Assembly (NCBI RefSeq): GCF_023343835.1
Contig: NC_064442.1
Coordinates: 16,602,501-16,666,500 of the forward strand
From: Lagopus muta
Lineage: Eukaryota; Chordata; Aves; Galliformes; Phasianidae
Direction of reading: 5' to 3'
DNA: 64,000 nt
The notes beneath the pieces were generated by a model, which worked only from the letters and a program-made list of their open reading frames with translations, ran no database searches and was not told the origin of the DNA. A program made the position numbers and the translations under genes. Positions within the stretch are counted from its first letter, which is position 1. Each line of letters starts with the position of its first letter. This document shows positions 23,601 to 38,600 of the stretch, in pieces.

Positions 23601-26600
23601 CGCATGTTTGAGAATCGCATGTTCTGTAAGCCATTTCATACTTCACTGTGTCCCATCTTAAGAACTTCAGAACAGGAAAGAATTGTGAATTAAGATTTTC
23701 CCCTTTTTCACACAGTTCACTCAAATTCTTGCCCTTTACCTAAACCAGTAAGCAGCCAGGACTTCTCCCAGCTGAAAACCAACCAGTTCAATTCCCAGAA
23801 GGCAGAAAGTTAGGCAATGCATTCTCAGGGAAGATGGAGGTTGGTTTTATGATTATCCTCCAGTAATTGACAGCTACACCTTCCCTCTTACATTGTATTT
23901 GCTCTCTTGCTAAGTCAAATATTACTTATTTATATGTAGAGAGTATCATTGATGCTTAAGAGCTTATGACAAACAGACAAGCTACTTTCTTGTACTCCAG
24001 GATGCTGGAGACCTCTCTCATGACAATACATACCTGCTTGAGCAGTTCAGGTTTCTCTCTAAGCTCACTGACATAGCCCACGACAGCATTTTCTTCTTCA
24101 CAAATCCTGACTGAGCAGAAGCATCCTTTAATTTCTCCATGATTTTCTCCCATACTCTGGGAACTCCCATGTGAGATGTTGGTTGCACTTCTTTTAGTGT
24201 GTTGATTAAACTGCCCTGTCAAGATCATCAAATCATTTCAAAACATTGCAGAAGGCCCACATCGCTGAAGAGGTTTGGTAATGCAGCCTGCATTCTCTCT
24301 ACATTTCCCCCAGAAAATTGCTTACGCTTCTTTCACAGTAAAGCCACATTTGTCTGCCTAAAATAGAAGCTTATTGATCTAGACTACAAATTCTATGCAC
24401 ACATTCAGAATACTGTGAGCATAAATTAAGTTAGCTGTTTAATTGGGAAAATACTGGAACTGACTTCTTCTCAAGCTCTGTTGTATCAGTTATGAGTTTT
24501 CTGTGGGGACAGGCAAAGGACCAATTCCAGACACACTCCTAACTGCAGAAAGAGACTCCTTCTGTGCAATTTCACCACAGAAGTAAATGGAGTTTAGAGC
24601 ACTGGATCATGAGTCTAATGGATTTTATTTTTCTGTAATTCCTAAAATTCTGGACTCTCAAGACTCTCGATCTTCATCTTCTGTGCCTCTTCTAAGATCA
24701 CATTTCCTCCTTCTTTTTTCATTTCATTTCCTAGATTGAAAAGTGCAATCTTAATCAGGTGCAGTGCAAGGCAGATACCTTCAGAGCATCTGGCTCAGCA
24801 AAATAAACTTGCTCTCCCCATTTGATTCCAGTCCACAGGTCGTATATTTGTGCAGCTATGTGGCTGAGTGGAAGATAACTGACTATGGACTCCTGTTGGA
24901 CCTCTGCGGGTTGCATATCTCCTGCTCTGCTGCAATGTGCTGACGTCCACGTTATCTATTTGAAGAAAAAATAGAACACATTTTTTCCTTTTAACACAAA
25001 CTAAGGATCTTCATGATACACTAATAAAACTGTGAAGAATCTGCTCACAGAACTTGAAGACATTGCAATCTTTGACAACACACCAGGTTGTTATTTCTCT
25101 GGTGCCACTCAAAAAGCAACATGAACTCATCTAATAGCAACAAAGGTTTGCACATAACAAAGTAAATGTGCTTGACTGGCTTATGAACACTACCAACTCC
25201 CCACACCCCAGTACTGCAGTTAGGAAGGCAGCCACAGCCTAGATGGATAAGGAGAAAAAGTGATCAGCTTTCTGCAGCTTTCCCTCCTGTGCACACTTCC
25301 TATCACACTGGCACTTCTCACTGGCTTGCATCTAAATGCCCACCTGATAAATAACAATCTTTACTCGGTGATCAATGAGCTCGCAGGATAGTGAAGTAAC
25401 TGCAACAAGCTAATTGTCTCATACTCGTCAAAGCACAACTAAGCACAAACGAGGATGATAGCAGCAGTATCCTGCTCCTCCAGAAGATTCACTGCAATGG
25501 TTCATAGAGGGCCTCCCCCACACATACAAGCAGAAGCACATGTGTGAATAATGCTGAAGATTTCCTGCTTGACTTCTTAGTGAAACTGTATGGTCTTTCC
25601 CCCTCTTCTTTCTGATTCTTATTTTATCTAAGATGCAGTTGAAGGATGCAATATTTGTTATCAGAATGTACTGCATTCAAGACCCACACAGATGTGTGGA
25701 TGTGAGGAAAAGAACATATGTCCATGACAGAAAGAAGGAAACAGCTTCCTTACAGGAGCCTAATTAATCTAAACTAGCTAGGTTAGGATGCTCGAAAGGA
25801 AATTATTTCAACTTGATAGGGAAAAAAATACAAATCACATGCAATACTCGCTATCACAGTATATTCTTTTCTTCAAAACAAATGTGAAGGTTACCTTGAG
25901 AGTATGTTTTGCCTAAAAAATAAACAAACAAACAAACATAGAGATTCTCAAGAAACGCTTTTAGTGAGCAGCATGCTGTCAGGACAGGCCACTCCAAATT
26001 TAGGTGGCAGCATTGGTCAAGCAGCTATCAGAGACTTAAAGTAGGCAGAGAGGAATGTCCTTGAAACGTGTCTGTACGGATTGCTCATCCTCTTTATCCT
26101 CCAAAGCCTCACAGCACACAGGCACGCTCATAACAGATCCACATGAGTGCCTGTGACCGACTCAGCACAGGTTTTTACAGATGGACAGTGGCACACTTCT
26201 TTTGACTAAAGAAGGCAGCAGCAGATACAGGCAAGGCATGTTTTCCACTGTTGGTCAACATAAAAATAGCCTGTTTGTGATCATCAGCCAGGAATAGTTT
26301 GGCAGCTAACATGGAAATGACACCAGACTCTTTTGAGACAGAAGAGCGTAGAATTTGCAATACCAGGTCGGACTTTTTGTCTATCAAGTCCACCATGTTC
26401 TCCTTCAAGATATTTCTGTGCTGATTACATACACAGGAGTGAATTGCTCGTACCTGTAATCGCTTCTGCATTCTTTTAAGAGAAGTGACAGTGAATAACA
26501 AAATGTTATTCATAATAAACTACACTCAAACTTGTGAAGTGTTACTTAGAATGGAGTTTCATTTCTCACCATGCTTATACATTATCAAAACCAGCTGACT

Positions 26601-29600
26601 GCATTTTCAGTGTTGCTTTGTAATACACTATCTGTGTTGCAAAACCAGACCTCTGAAAGTCTTCTGCTATGTAGCAGTCTTTTCAAAACACAAGAACATG
26701 TATCCTCTTATTTCGCTATTTTTTGTGCTCAAGGAAAAGTCTGAAGTACATACATTGTCATGACTCAGCATAGCTCCTTTTGGCTTCCCAGTTGTTCCTG
26801 ATGTATATATTAGCACGCAGCATTGATTTGGCTTTTGGGAGTTAATAATGTCATCTAAAGTAGCATCAGATATGTCATCTCCCAGCTTCAGAAACTCTTC
26901 CATCTAGAACATGCAACAGAAAATACAGGATATCATAAGACTCCTTGCAAGTCAAAAACATGAAGTTACTGAATTTGTCTGAAAGAAACAAACAAGCAAA
27001 CAGAAAAGTTCAATGTCTTTCTCTGAACACAATTCCAAGGCAAGTTTCCCCAGAAGCTGCCTGTGTTAAGAACTCAATAAGAATACTGTATAACTTTATG
27101 TGCAATCTGCACACAGACTATCTGAAATTATGCTGCCATGAGTCTTTTCATCATCTCCAAAAGAAACTGTATTACTATTCCCTCAGCCAAGATGCATACT
27201 AGGTAGAAGTCATAGAGAATACAATTATGTGACTGTCTCACACCTAGAACAATAATGACTTATCCAAAGGAATCTGGGTCTATGTTTTTAGAAGCACACT
27301 TACAACATTCCACTTATAATTCCCTGTCCATTACATAAATATAGTAAAAGAATGAAAGCTTCTGGGCAAAAGCATCATCTAGATGTATGAATGCTTACCC
27401 CAATTCCCTGCTGTTTAACAGCAAACAGAACATATGATGCTGATCACAGCTTCCATTCAAAATTGCTTCAGTCTGGAATGAACTAAACCTTTCATGATGT
27501 TGGACTTTTGTGCAGCACAAAGTGGTCTGAGAAGCATGATGAGCTTTATCCTCTACACTTCATTAGTTGTTTCATTGGTTGTTCTAGGACACATCTGCCA
27601 TGTGTACCTAATATCCTGCTAGTTATACTGTTGATCTCCGTGCTAACTGAAAACTAGTGTATATTAAAAATTGAGGAAGTCAGTTACAGAAGGTCAGTTT
27701 CCCATCGAGATCAGGTGATTCAAACAGTGCTACAGAACTATGTTATCCAAGAGCAAGACAGAGCAGCATCCCCATTCTTCACAATTTCTTAGAGGTCATA
27801 TCTAGGATCATGAAGTTGTACAGGGGGTGACGTGAAGGACAGCAGAGAGCAAGATCTCCCCCTTTGCCTGAGGGGGAGTTCATTCTTTCTGTCAAACCTC
27901 TCCTTGCCATTGGCAGTGTGCTACTAAGGTTGCAGTAACTTCCTTCTGTGGCACCTAGACTTCCTCTTCTGGGGTATCAGTGCTGTCCTAGGATGCTGCT
28001 AACCACCAGTCCCAAGTTTTATACTTTCTTCTACCAAATCAGTTATCCGGGAAGAGAGTAAGTACAAAGCACAGCTCCACAGTAAGGGAAGGACTCATCA
28101 CACATTATCTCTTCCCACAGAATACTCTGTTTATTTAACTAGCTTCTGGAAAGTTTGGTGTTGTCAAGGGTGTAACTGTTTCTACGTGACTTAACAGTTG
28201 CTCCTACTTTCCTGACCTTACTGTCTTGTCATACCAGGATGTGTTAATCACTGTATATCTGTTGCCTAGGCTTTGTTTATGGAACAGTACCTGCAACAGT
28301 GAGCGCTCCTGTTTCAGACTACAAAAGGTACAAGCAGCCACAAACGCTACTGACCATGTCTGCCTTCTGGAAACACATGCTAAGAAGAGAACTACACCTC
28401 TGTCCTTACTGCAGCAATTGCTCATTACATCTCAGCTGTCAAACGGCAGTCCCTTTTATCACATGTCATGTGGCTTAGGTACCTTAGATCAACGATGATA
28501 AATAATCATTTCTGCCAGTTTCTCCTTTGCACAATATAAACTATGGCAACTGTCAGACTTCTTCACAGCTACCCCTTTCTGTGGAGAATATATGTCCAAC
28601 ACACCTGAACAGGGTTGATTTCAAATGTATCTTTCAGTAACAGAATAAACCATGCGTTAATTCTCTCTTCCAAAAATCTCAAGCGTGGAGGTTTCAGCAA
28701 GTGCTGCTCCAGAATTATCTGCCAGCCCTTACTCCTTTCACTAGGAAATATAAGCAGCAATATCTTCTTCCGTTTTTCTTGTACTAAACGTAAAAGTATT
28801 CCATATCAGTATGTACAGTACTGTAACATTGTGGATTATAAACAACATGCTATGAGATAATGTAAGTAGTTTGATGCTGCTACGACATTTTTCAGACTGG
28901 ATTCTGATAATCTGTAGTGCACTTAAAAAGGAGGTTTTTGTATTCTTACATAAATGTTTTCAATTACATTTTCAAAATACACTAAAAATATTTTTATAAA
29001 GGTATTTTCTGCTTAGGTTAAAGGCTAAACTTCTACTCAATTTTCTGATCCTGAGTTTGCCCCCTTTACTGCTTTATTCTTGCCATGTGAGCTGAAGATT
29101 CTGCACATGCTAAGAAAATGCACCCTTCTTTACGTAGCCTGTAGTCCATTCTCTTCACGTGTTGCCTGACACCAGAAGTTTGGTGCAAATGAGATGTAAA
29201 TATCATCTGTAAAAGTACAGGCATTATCATGTTCGTGCATCCAGTGCAACTACCCACAATTCAGATTTAATTAGAGCTGGCAGACCACATTTTTTAAATG
29301 GTAAGAGCTCACTTTCTCACCTGAGAAACTTACAGGTGTTCTGTTAATCAAAACTGAAAAACAAACAACAACAAACAAACCAACATTAACACAAAAGATA
29401 ACTAAGCAAGGTAGCTCTCACTTTAAATGTCAAGCATCAAACATCAAGTTACATGTAAGCTAAACAGAATACATTCATGAAGCTTCTGAATACATTTGCT
29501 GGAAGACAGCAATGCATTCTGAATGGCAGACATTCCACAGATCAAAGATAATTAAAATTCATCAACTAATTAATACCTTAAGAATAATAACTGTTCCAGC

Positions 29601-32600
29601 GCTCACATACCGTATACAAATTTGGGTGTCTCTCCAAAACTGAATCCTTGTATAGCACAACAGCTTTCAAGTGTGGCAAACGATTCCAGATCTGTTAGAT
29701 TTTTTTAAATAATTATTATAATTTGTTATTCATATCTTGTGTTTTTCCCCACTGAAGTACTGCCAAAACAGTAATTGGGCTGACAGAAGAAACCTCCCAC
29801 TTCCCTCCTCTGCCAAGTATTTCCCCCTAATTCATAACCATCTCATTTAAAAAAAGATGCTAAGATACACAGTCTGCTCTTTCGACTGTTCTCAGCCAGA
29901 AGATTTAACTATTAATTACACCAAAATGGCTCTTCAGCATGCTCTCTTGTACATATCAAGGTATGGACAAGGTCAAGCTGAAAGCTGACCATTGCTGCTG
30001 TGGTTACCCATGCCAGATGCCAGACTTCTGAACTTATTCTGCCATGAAAGGTTCCATGATACAGGTAGCAAATACGGGATTTGGGAACAATACAGCATCA
30101 AGAAGGGTGGAAAATACAGTTTATAAGTAACTGCTTTGCCTCCTCATACCTGCATTATCTTGTCCAGTTGTTTCCGATTTTCCACAACCATGATGTTGGT
30201 TTTGCTGTCATAAGCAATGTAGTGGCAGGCCTCTGGAGAATTGGTTGTGTATATTCCTGTGACAATTCCTCTGGGTCCAAAATTTGTATATATATATTTA
30301 TGCATATATTGAAACATTTATATTTATATGCACACACACATAGATGTATATAATATGCAGAAAGCAAATAATAAGATATCAGATGAAAGCTAAGAGGGGT
30401 ATAAAGATGTGGAAGTACACATTATCACAGCTATCATGCTTGTTTCAAGTTTTCACATATACATGAACAATATATGCAAAATAAATCCCTGAATTCAATT
30501 CAGTAGAAGATGCTGTAGGCTGGGATTCAGTATTTTTGCCTGATTAAGGCTGCAGTGGAGTTAGCTCAAAAAGTGGTTAAAAAACACTTGTCCTCTTTCT
30601 GTTCAAGCTGCATGCAATTATCAGTTTGAATTTCACTGTCACAGGAACAAACTGAGAGGTAAATCTAAGTTGTATTAAAATATATCAGGACAGAAGGAAT
30701 TAGGATAGCGAGTATTTAATCTGTTGCTCTGCTCACTTGAATTTACATTGCAATATTTGCATTGCAGACATATCACAAAATGGGGAGTCTTATCTGTTTC
30801 CCACATTCTAGTGACAAAAGACTGTGCAGCTGTCACAGGTTTCGTTTATGAGTGTCTAGACTAATCCCAGTAACATTGAGAGCTATGAGACTCCAGCAGG
30901 TTGCTGAACACGCTCAGCAGCTGCAGCACAACGTCCAGGATGTGGCACCAAGTGCTAATTTCCCAAATTTCTAACCTAGCAAAACAGAAACCTTGACATT
31001 CCTACACAAAAGCAAAGTAAACAACCATACCCAGCAAACACGGCTCCAACAGCTGAGATGAACCACTCTGGAGAATTAAATCCAAGGATTGCTACGCTGT
31101 GGAATCTCTCAAGACCAAGCTTAAAGATAATATGCATAAGGTTATACAACACAGGCATGCTGGAGAGAAATATATAGCACAAAAAATGACAACACATACA
31201 AATGATGGAAAGTTGTATTACTCCAGCATTGACAAGGCACGTCCACCCCCAGCTCTATACCAATATCCATGGCAGAACTGGAAGCTGTGAGTAACAAACA
31301 TCATCTAAACTTTTCACCATCCCTCCTGCCTGCTCAAGTTCTGCTGCAGAGACAGGCCTGAAAAAACAGACCTTTCCAATGTGGACAGAAGCACCACGAG
31401 AGCTAGCCTTAGCCTCTGCTCAGAGTGGTTTTGAATTGCTCTTCATCTTGACAAAGTGGTTTTTTTTTTCCACTTATCTTTCTCTTAACTTTAAAGCCCT
31501 ATGCTGAGCATTGTACCTACACTTGAGTGAAACAGCAGCTTCACACTTGCAATGGCAGCAGTGTTATCATCCTTAGACCAAAACCATTTGTACCTTTATT
31601 ATTTCAATAAAGAACGTGTCTGCCAATCTTCAGTTAATAGAGGGCAAAAAGGAAAAAAGAAACCTCTGCAATTTGTTTTTTAAGGAGACAAAGAGAAAAG
31701 GGAATTGGTTTTGCTCTCTGTACCTACTTTCAAGAAGCTCTTGGCTGCTTTCCTCGAAAAGCAATAGTACTCTGAAAAAGTTATCTTCTCCCACTTTCCA
31801 TTCTTTCTGCTGGCCAAAGCATTAAGAGATCCATATTTTTCGAGGCTCTCCTTGAACATCTGATGAACTGTTATGGGAGTCTGTGGACATGAGTTATCTA
31901 TCCTCAGTCTGACTCTGCCATCAGCAAAGGAAGTCCACAAAGACTCTGGAAAGGAAAGCATTGTGAGGGTATATTAGTGAAAAGTACTGCAGCAACATGC
32001 CCCCCCCCCCCCACGGACTTTTACAAGCACGGCATGCAGGCTCTTGTTCATCACTGGTGAAAATGCACAGCTAATGGAAGTGACTGTGCTGAAAAGGAGT
32101 GCTTTGTAGCTGAGAATTTGCTCCCACAAAGTGTTATTGTGCTCTCTGTTTCTGTTGTAACTTCCTATTTATTTCCATGGGAATGTTACTTTTGGAGCAA
32201 CTCACACATAGATCTTCACCTCCACTTACTACCATCTTGCCCTATTTCATATTTTGCCTCCTTCTCTTGTCTCCCTCATTCTAATTATCTTTCCAGTCAT
32301 TCGCTCTTTTTTAATCCTTCTCCTGCTTCCTTGGCAGGACAGGACTCAAGCAGGGAGTCACCTCATGTCACTTGGCTTTCATGGATGCTCCAAGGACTGT
32401 AGCAGTATCTGGCATTCACAGCTAATGTCTGCCTCAAAGATTTTGGCTTGCATCTTTGCTGCTGCAAACCCAGCAGGAAGCAGACTTAATACAAAGACAA
32501 TTCTAAGAGAATTTAGGAGCTAGTTAATTGCCGAAATTCAGGTAAGTTCTTAAAAAGAAAACCAAACAAACCAAACAAAAAGCCCACAAAACCCACACAA

Positions 32601-35600
32601 TTCCTCTGAAAAATAGCTGCTAGTTCTCATTCTTCAGAAAGAAACAGTACAAGAACATTCTTCCCCTTAGATTCACTTTCCAAATAAGAAATATTTTTCA
32701 ACATGAACATTAAAAACATTCTACAAAGAAGTGGAATAAAGAAAATCAGACAAAATAGCTCAGCTTTGTAAGAAATAAACATAACAAAATACGACTGCTT
32801 CAAATTTCTGATTGTCGTAGCTTAAGTTGACACAGAATTGTTTTCCCCAGAGTTTGATATGATGCTATGTTCTGGTTCTAGGAGAAACACAATTCTGATA
32901 ACACCGCGGTGTTGATAGCTGCTGCTCAGTGGTGCTGCACAGAGCCATGCCTATCCACAGCTAAGGGCCCAAGGAGCTGGGAGGGAACAGAATTAGGACA
33001 GCTGACTCAAACTGGCCACAGGGATGTTCCGTGCTATGTCACATCATGAGGAAGGAGTTTTGAAGGGGGTGGGAGTTCATCTCACTTTCTTCCACTGCTT
33101 GGGGGCCAGCTGGGCATCGGTCAGGGGGTGGTGAGCAAATCACAGAATCACAGAATTGTAGGGGTTGGAAGGGACCTCCAGAGATCGAGTCCAACCCCCC
33201 TGCCAAAGCAGTTCCCTACAGCAGGTCGCACAGGTCGGTGTCCAGGCAGGTCTTGAACATCTCCAGAGAAGGAGACTCCACAACCCCCCGGGCAGCCTGT
33301 TCCAGTGCTCTGAACAGTGTTTCTGAACAAGGTTCCTACTAAGGAGGCAAATAGCACAGCCAGCCTACCTTGCTGTCACAATCCTGTGAAACTACTCCAA
33401 AAATGTCACTGCCCTCATGCTATATCCCAGCATGTGGACATCATTTTGAAAAAAAAACAGTTGATTTACTTTTCTAATCCCTTCCCAGACAAGAGGATAC
33501 AAGCTCTGATGCAGAAAGTGAAAGCAGTTATCAAAGCTGTGGTCGTATCAATCCAAGATTACTGTTCCTCATTCATATTATGCTGCATTCAGATCCTGAC
33601 ACACAGCCTTGTGTTTGTTCTGTTTGTCAGTAAATGAATAGTGACAGCAATAAACACAAATCTTAAGGCTTCATCTCAATTTGCCTTCATTTTCTCATGT
33701 ATGAATTGCATATAACAATTTTAAAAGAGAGGTGTGGAGCTTTACCCAATACTGTCATGTGTATTAAGGTCAGTGGATAAAAGGCTCCATAAATCCAGGT
33801 ATTTCAGAAAACAAACAGTAATGGAAGACGCTAAGTAATGGACAGAGAGACTTCCACAGTGTAAACAGTGGCACCCACCGAGCATTTTATAAGTGGAGAG
33901 GGAAAACAGGTATTTCTGCACTTAACCCCAGTCCTGGCATGAAGAAGATGACACAAATCTGTCAGGGAAGGAAGCTATTGCTAATATAAATGCTTATTTT
34001 CCCACACTGTCACAAAGTCTGGATGAAAAACTCTGATGATCTTTCTGGCTTCTAAATCAACTAAGATGGGAGGGATCACAGGTGTGGGTGTGCAAGGTGG
34101 GCGAGTGCTCTGTTGAAAACAAGAATCACACCACAAAGAGTTAAATTACAACATTCTAGTCTGCATATCATTTAAATAAAATTATTAAAAACCACTTTTC
34201 AGTGTCTCTCCAAGTGAACTGAAAACATCAGTATTGTTCCTCAAATAACATTACAGAAGTTGTATAATGACAGTGCTTTCACTGCAGGCATTTGGTAGGC
34301 AATGTATTCATATCCAGACTAAAAACAGAATTAGTGTCACAGACTCAGCAAGTCACCTTAATAACAGACTATATACTGCTATGGAAAATCCATTTTTTAC
34401 ATTCATTCAGTATCTGTACTCACATGAATTCATGAGTAAAACTTTAATCTAAAGATAGTTGTTAAGTCTCAATAAAAAGAAAAAAAAAAAGTCTTAAGAA
34501 TTCTCTCCCACAGATTTTGTAAAAACAGCAGAAAATGAACAACATGCTCTGTTGTCAGTATGCAAAGGGACATTAAGTGAAGGGCTCAGCCTTTTCAGAA
34601 AGAGCCTGGGAAGGAATGCCTGGCTAAACACTGAATGAACTGATTATATACTTTGGGAAAAGCAAAATAGGTGTCCTGCCACACTAGCAGCTGAAAGCTA
34701 AACTGCAGTGTCCAAGATGGAAATGAACTCACCATCTGAAACATAAGAGGAGATCAGAATAAGGATCTTTTAAATAAACTATGAGCACTGATACATGATA
34801 CACCTGTAGATTTAGAGAGCATAATGAAAAAAAAGCACAACAGAAGCAAGCAATCAGAGCAGACTATTTATTCCCGTCCTATTCCTTCCAGTAACTCCTT
34901 CTACCTGCACTACACTTTGTATCCTCAAATCATTCTTTGTTCACTAATATTCAACCTTGGTTTATTTCCTCAGCAACACACTTTGAGATGGTGAGAAAGT
35001 ATTTGCTTTAAAAAAAAAAACAAAACAACGTTTTATTAGATAAAATAAAATTAAAAAGGAACACAGATTTTAATCAGGTACTCAATCTTGAATCCCTGAG
35101 CCCCTTCTCAGAAATACGGTCTGACTTTTGAGTGGTGCTGCACAGAGCCAGGATCAATGATCCTCACAGGTCCCTTCCAATTTGGGATATTCCATACTTC
35201 TAAGTTCCATCCTCTCTGGTCCCTGCAGCACAGAATCATGGAATCATAGAACTACTCAGTTGGAAAAGACCTTAAAGATCAAGTCCAACCACAACCTAAC
35301 CTACCACCCTTAGTAATCTGACCTCAGCTCAAATTGATAGGCCATCAACATGCCCTGAAAAGTAGAAACTATGATTTAATTTCTGCTTGAAACTCATTCC
35401 GTTTTTAACTCACACAACATTGTTTTGATTACACGCCACTTCCTGCAAAATATCACTCTGCTCTAATGACTGGTGTAGGCATTCAGCTCTCTGCTGGAGG
35501 CATTTTTTTAATAGACAGTCATCATCCCAGATTCCACAGCTGTGATGCCATTACATTCTGCTGACAATACAAACACGTCATCCATTCCTCCTCTTACCTT

Positions 35601-38600
35601 TCTTGTTTTTTATGTTGTTTTTTTTTTTCCTTCAGCATGTTTTCAGCCCTGAAAGCTAAACTTCTCAGTGAAAACTGGAGATGAGTGTTTACAAACAGCT
35701 TGGAGTCAGAAAACTTGGCATCTGCACCTAATTTCTAATGTCAACAAACAGATAGAACCAAGAGGTACAGAGCTTCCTGTGAGGCAGAATACATACAGAG
35801 TGACTTTTTTTTCCAAAAGCAAACCAACATCTTTTCCTGCTGCTTGCCTAACCCACAGTTAGGGTAGGAAGATGGGATTCCGCTATATTATCAATTTTTC
35901 ATGATAAACTTGTAGCTTTAAACTCTCTAAATTATTATTATTATTATTATTTACATTGAATAAAATAGCTAGACTATTTTCAACTTAGAAAAACCAACAA
36001 GCCATATTAATGTTCTGATTCACAGATGCTTTCACTTTTTCCACTGGATGAAAAGGGAATATTTTTCAGTCACAAGAAAACGTATTGCACTGCAGATGCT
36101 ACCACAGTGGATCCGAGATATAAAATACCCTTCAAAAAATGCTTCTGCAAACTGACATGGAAGAGTGGTGCAGCAGAAAAGACAGCTGGTTATAAAATAA
36201 GCTTTGTAAACTGTGTATAAAATAAGCTTCATAACAACAATAATGCTCTTAAAACTGATTACAAAGCACCAAAACAGAGCTGTGTGGAGGGTGTAATCAG
36301 GAGAAGTATCACTACTGAGGCATTGCCCAGGCACAGAGAGATAGAAAGTTCAAAATCAGTTAAGTGAGGGACCAGAAAAGGGCTTCAAAGTGCACATCAG
36401 AAAACAAAGGAAGACCCAAGGATATAATGAGCAGCTTACTGACACAGGACTCAGAAAGGGATGATGTATTCAGTACCTTCTTTGCCTTTGTCTTTACTGA
36501 AAGGCTTCCTAAGTCTGTGCCTAGTGGCAGGTGAAAAGATCTACCTACAGTAGCAGAGAAAGATCAAAGTAGGAACCTCATATGCAAACTGGACATATAC
36601 AAAAATGTCTGTGGCCCCAGATGCATTTCTTCACAATCAGAGATCAGGTCCCACGTCATCCCAAGCCTATTCTCCATCACCTTTGGAAAAATATAGCAAT
36701 CTGGTTGAGATTCCTAGTGACAGAAAAAAGGCAAATGTCACAATCATCTGCAAAACCAGAGAGAAAGAGCATTCAAGTAAATACAGGGCAATCTGGCTCG
36801 CCTCGGGGAAAACTGTAGAACAAACCCTCCTAGAAATCATTGTTGGGCATAAAATGGTGACTGAGACCAGCCAGAATGGATATGCCAAAGCCAACTTGAG
36901 TCTGTCCAACCTAACTGACTTTCACAATGGCTGTATAGATGGGAGGAAGAGAGAAGTGGCATGTCATTTGCTTTAACAAGGTCTTTAACCAGGCCTCCCA
37001 TAGCAGTCAGACTTGGAGGGCTTGGACCCTCCAAACCCCGTTTCAGTTGGAGTATCAGGTGAATGAAAAACTGGCAAGATGATTACTCTCAGAGAACAGT
37101 GGTCAGCATTTCCAAGTCTAGCCAGCAGTCAATTAGAAGCGACATTCTTCAGGAGTTAGTCCTGGAAACAATACTGTTTTAATGACTGCATTGCTGTCTT
37201 GGACAATGGAATGCACCCTCACCAGCTTCAAAAATGACACCAAATATGGGGAATTGGTCAACATGCCAAAGGGTGAGGCTGCCTTTCTGATGGACTCAAG
37301 CAAACTGGAGCAATGGGCTGATGCAAGCCTCAAAGCTCAACAGTGATAAATGGCAAGTCAGCACACAGAATAAACACTATCTGGCTCAGCAGAAAAATCC
37401 CTGTGGTTCCTGGTGGCAATCAAGCTGTATGAGAGTCAGTATTACACTCTTGAAAGGCTAATTTCTGACTGCATTAGCAAGATCACAGCCAGCAGATCTC
37501 AGAAAGCGATTATGTCCCCCTACTCAGTACTCGTAAGCTAACTGGAGCAGCATATAGCTTTGGAAGTTCCAGAGCAAGAGAATGTAACAAACTGATAGAA
37601 GCCCAGTGGAAGGACTCAGGTACTCAGAGTGCTTGAGCACAATCCATAAGAGAAGCCTCTGAAGGAGTTGGGTGAATCTAACACAGATGGCAGGGGGTTA
37701 TAGAAAAGATACCCTTCTCAGAGGCACACGGCAGAAGGCCAAGAGACAACAGACACGAGATGCAACAAGGAAAAGTCTTCCTAGAGGAAGAAAATTAATT
37801 TCACAATAGAGGTGGCTAAGACCAAGATCAGGAAGTGAGAGGATGCAGAATCTCCATCTTTAGACATTTTCAAAACTCAGCTGAACAAGGCAAGGAGCCT
37901 ACCTTCGAGTAAAAAGCTAGACTAGCTTCTCTCAGATGACACTGGTGGCAGTAACCATCGTCCCAGAAAATGCTATTAGAAAAATAGGTCAGAATATTCA
38001 CGAGCATGCAAATAAGTACTCTGTAGAATTACAGCCTCAGTAATAATCTACACATCCAATATGTGTCAAATAACTCAATAAAACACTCTGAAACATCTGA
38101 AAATAAAAGGTAGTTGCTACCTTTACCTATAAAAATTTCAAAGTGCAGATGCCTACTAGTTCAATTGTTAAAAAAGAGAACAACAAAAAAAACCCAAACA
38201 CTCCAACTACAATAAAATTTTAAAAAAATCCAACAAAAGAAAACAATCATGAATCAAAGAATTTATTTTTCAAAGACTATTCACACATATGAACACAAGT
38301 GTGTATGAATACACATGCAGATCTACATGACCTGCCACATAAATATCATTTCTTCAGGATCCAGTTGCAGCTGCTACTCCACTTGTCTCATAGCACAAAT
38401 ACAGTTTGTTTGAAGCAAATGCAGATAGCAGTAGCTGTCTCACCAAGGCAACAGCAGCTCCTTCAGGGATGCAAACTTTCCAAAGAAGCTGGCTATGTCC
38501 CTTACGCCACATAGAAACAGAACTCTTTTTACTTAATACTGCACCTGGTTTAAAGTTAAAGGAGGATGTATATGCTACAACACAGCACAGGACTGATCAG

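Noticed and set aside
33148-33357. 69-codon frame in the ACSBG1 intron
   Set aside because: It lies almost wholly inside a CR1 3' fragment.
36605-36976. 123-codon frame in the ACSBG1 intron as a possible host gene
   Set aside because: Its sequence is the decayed reverse-transcriptase region of a CR1 LINE.
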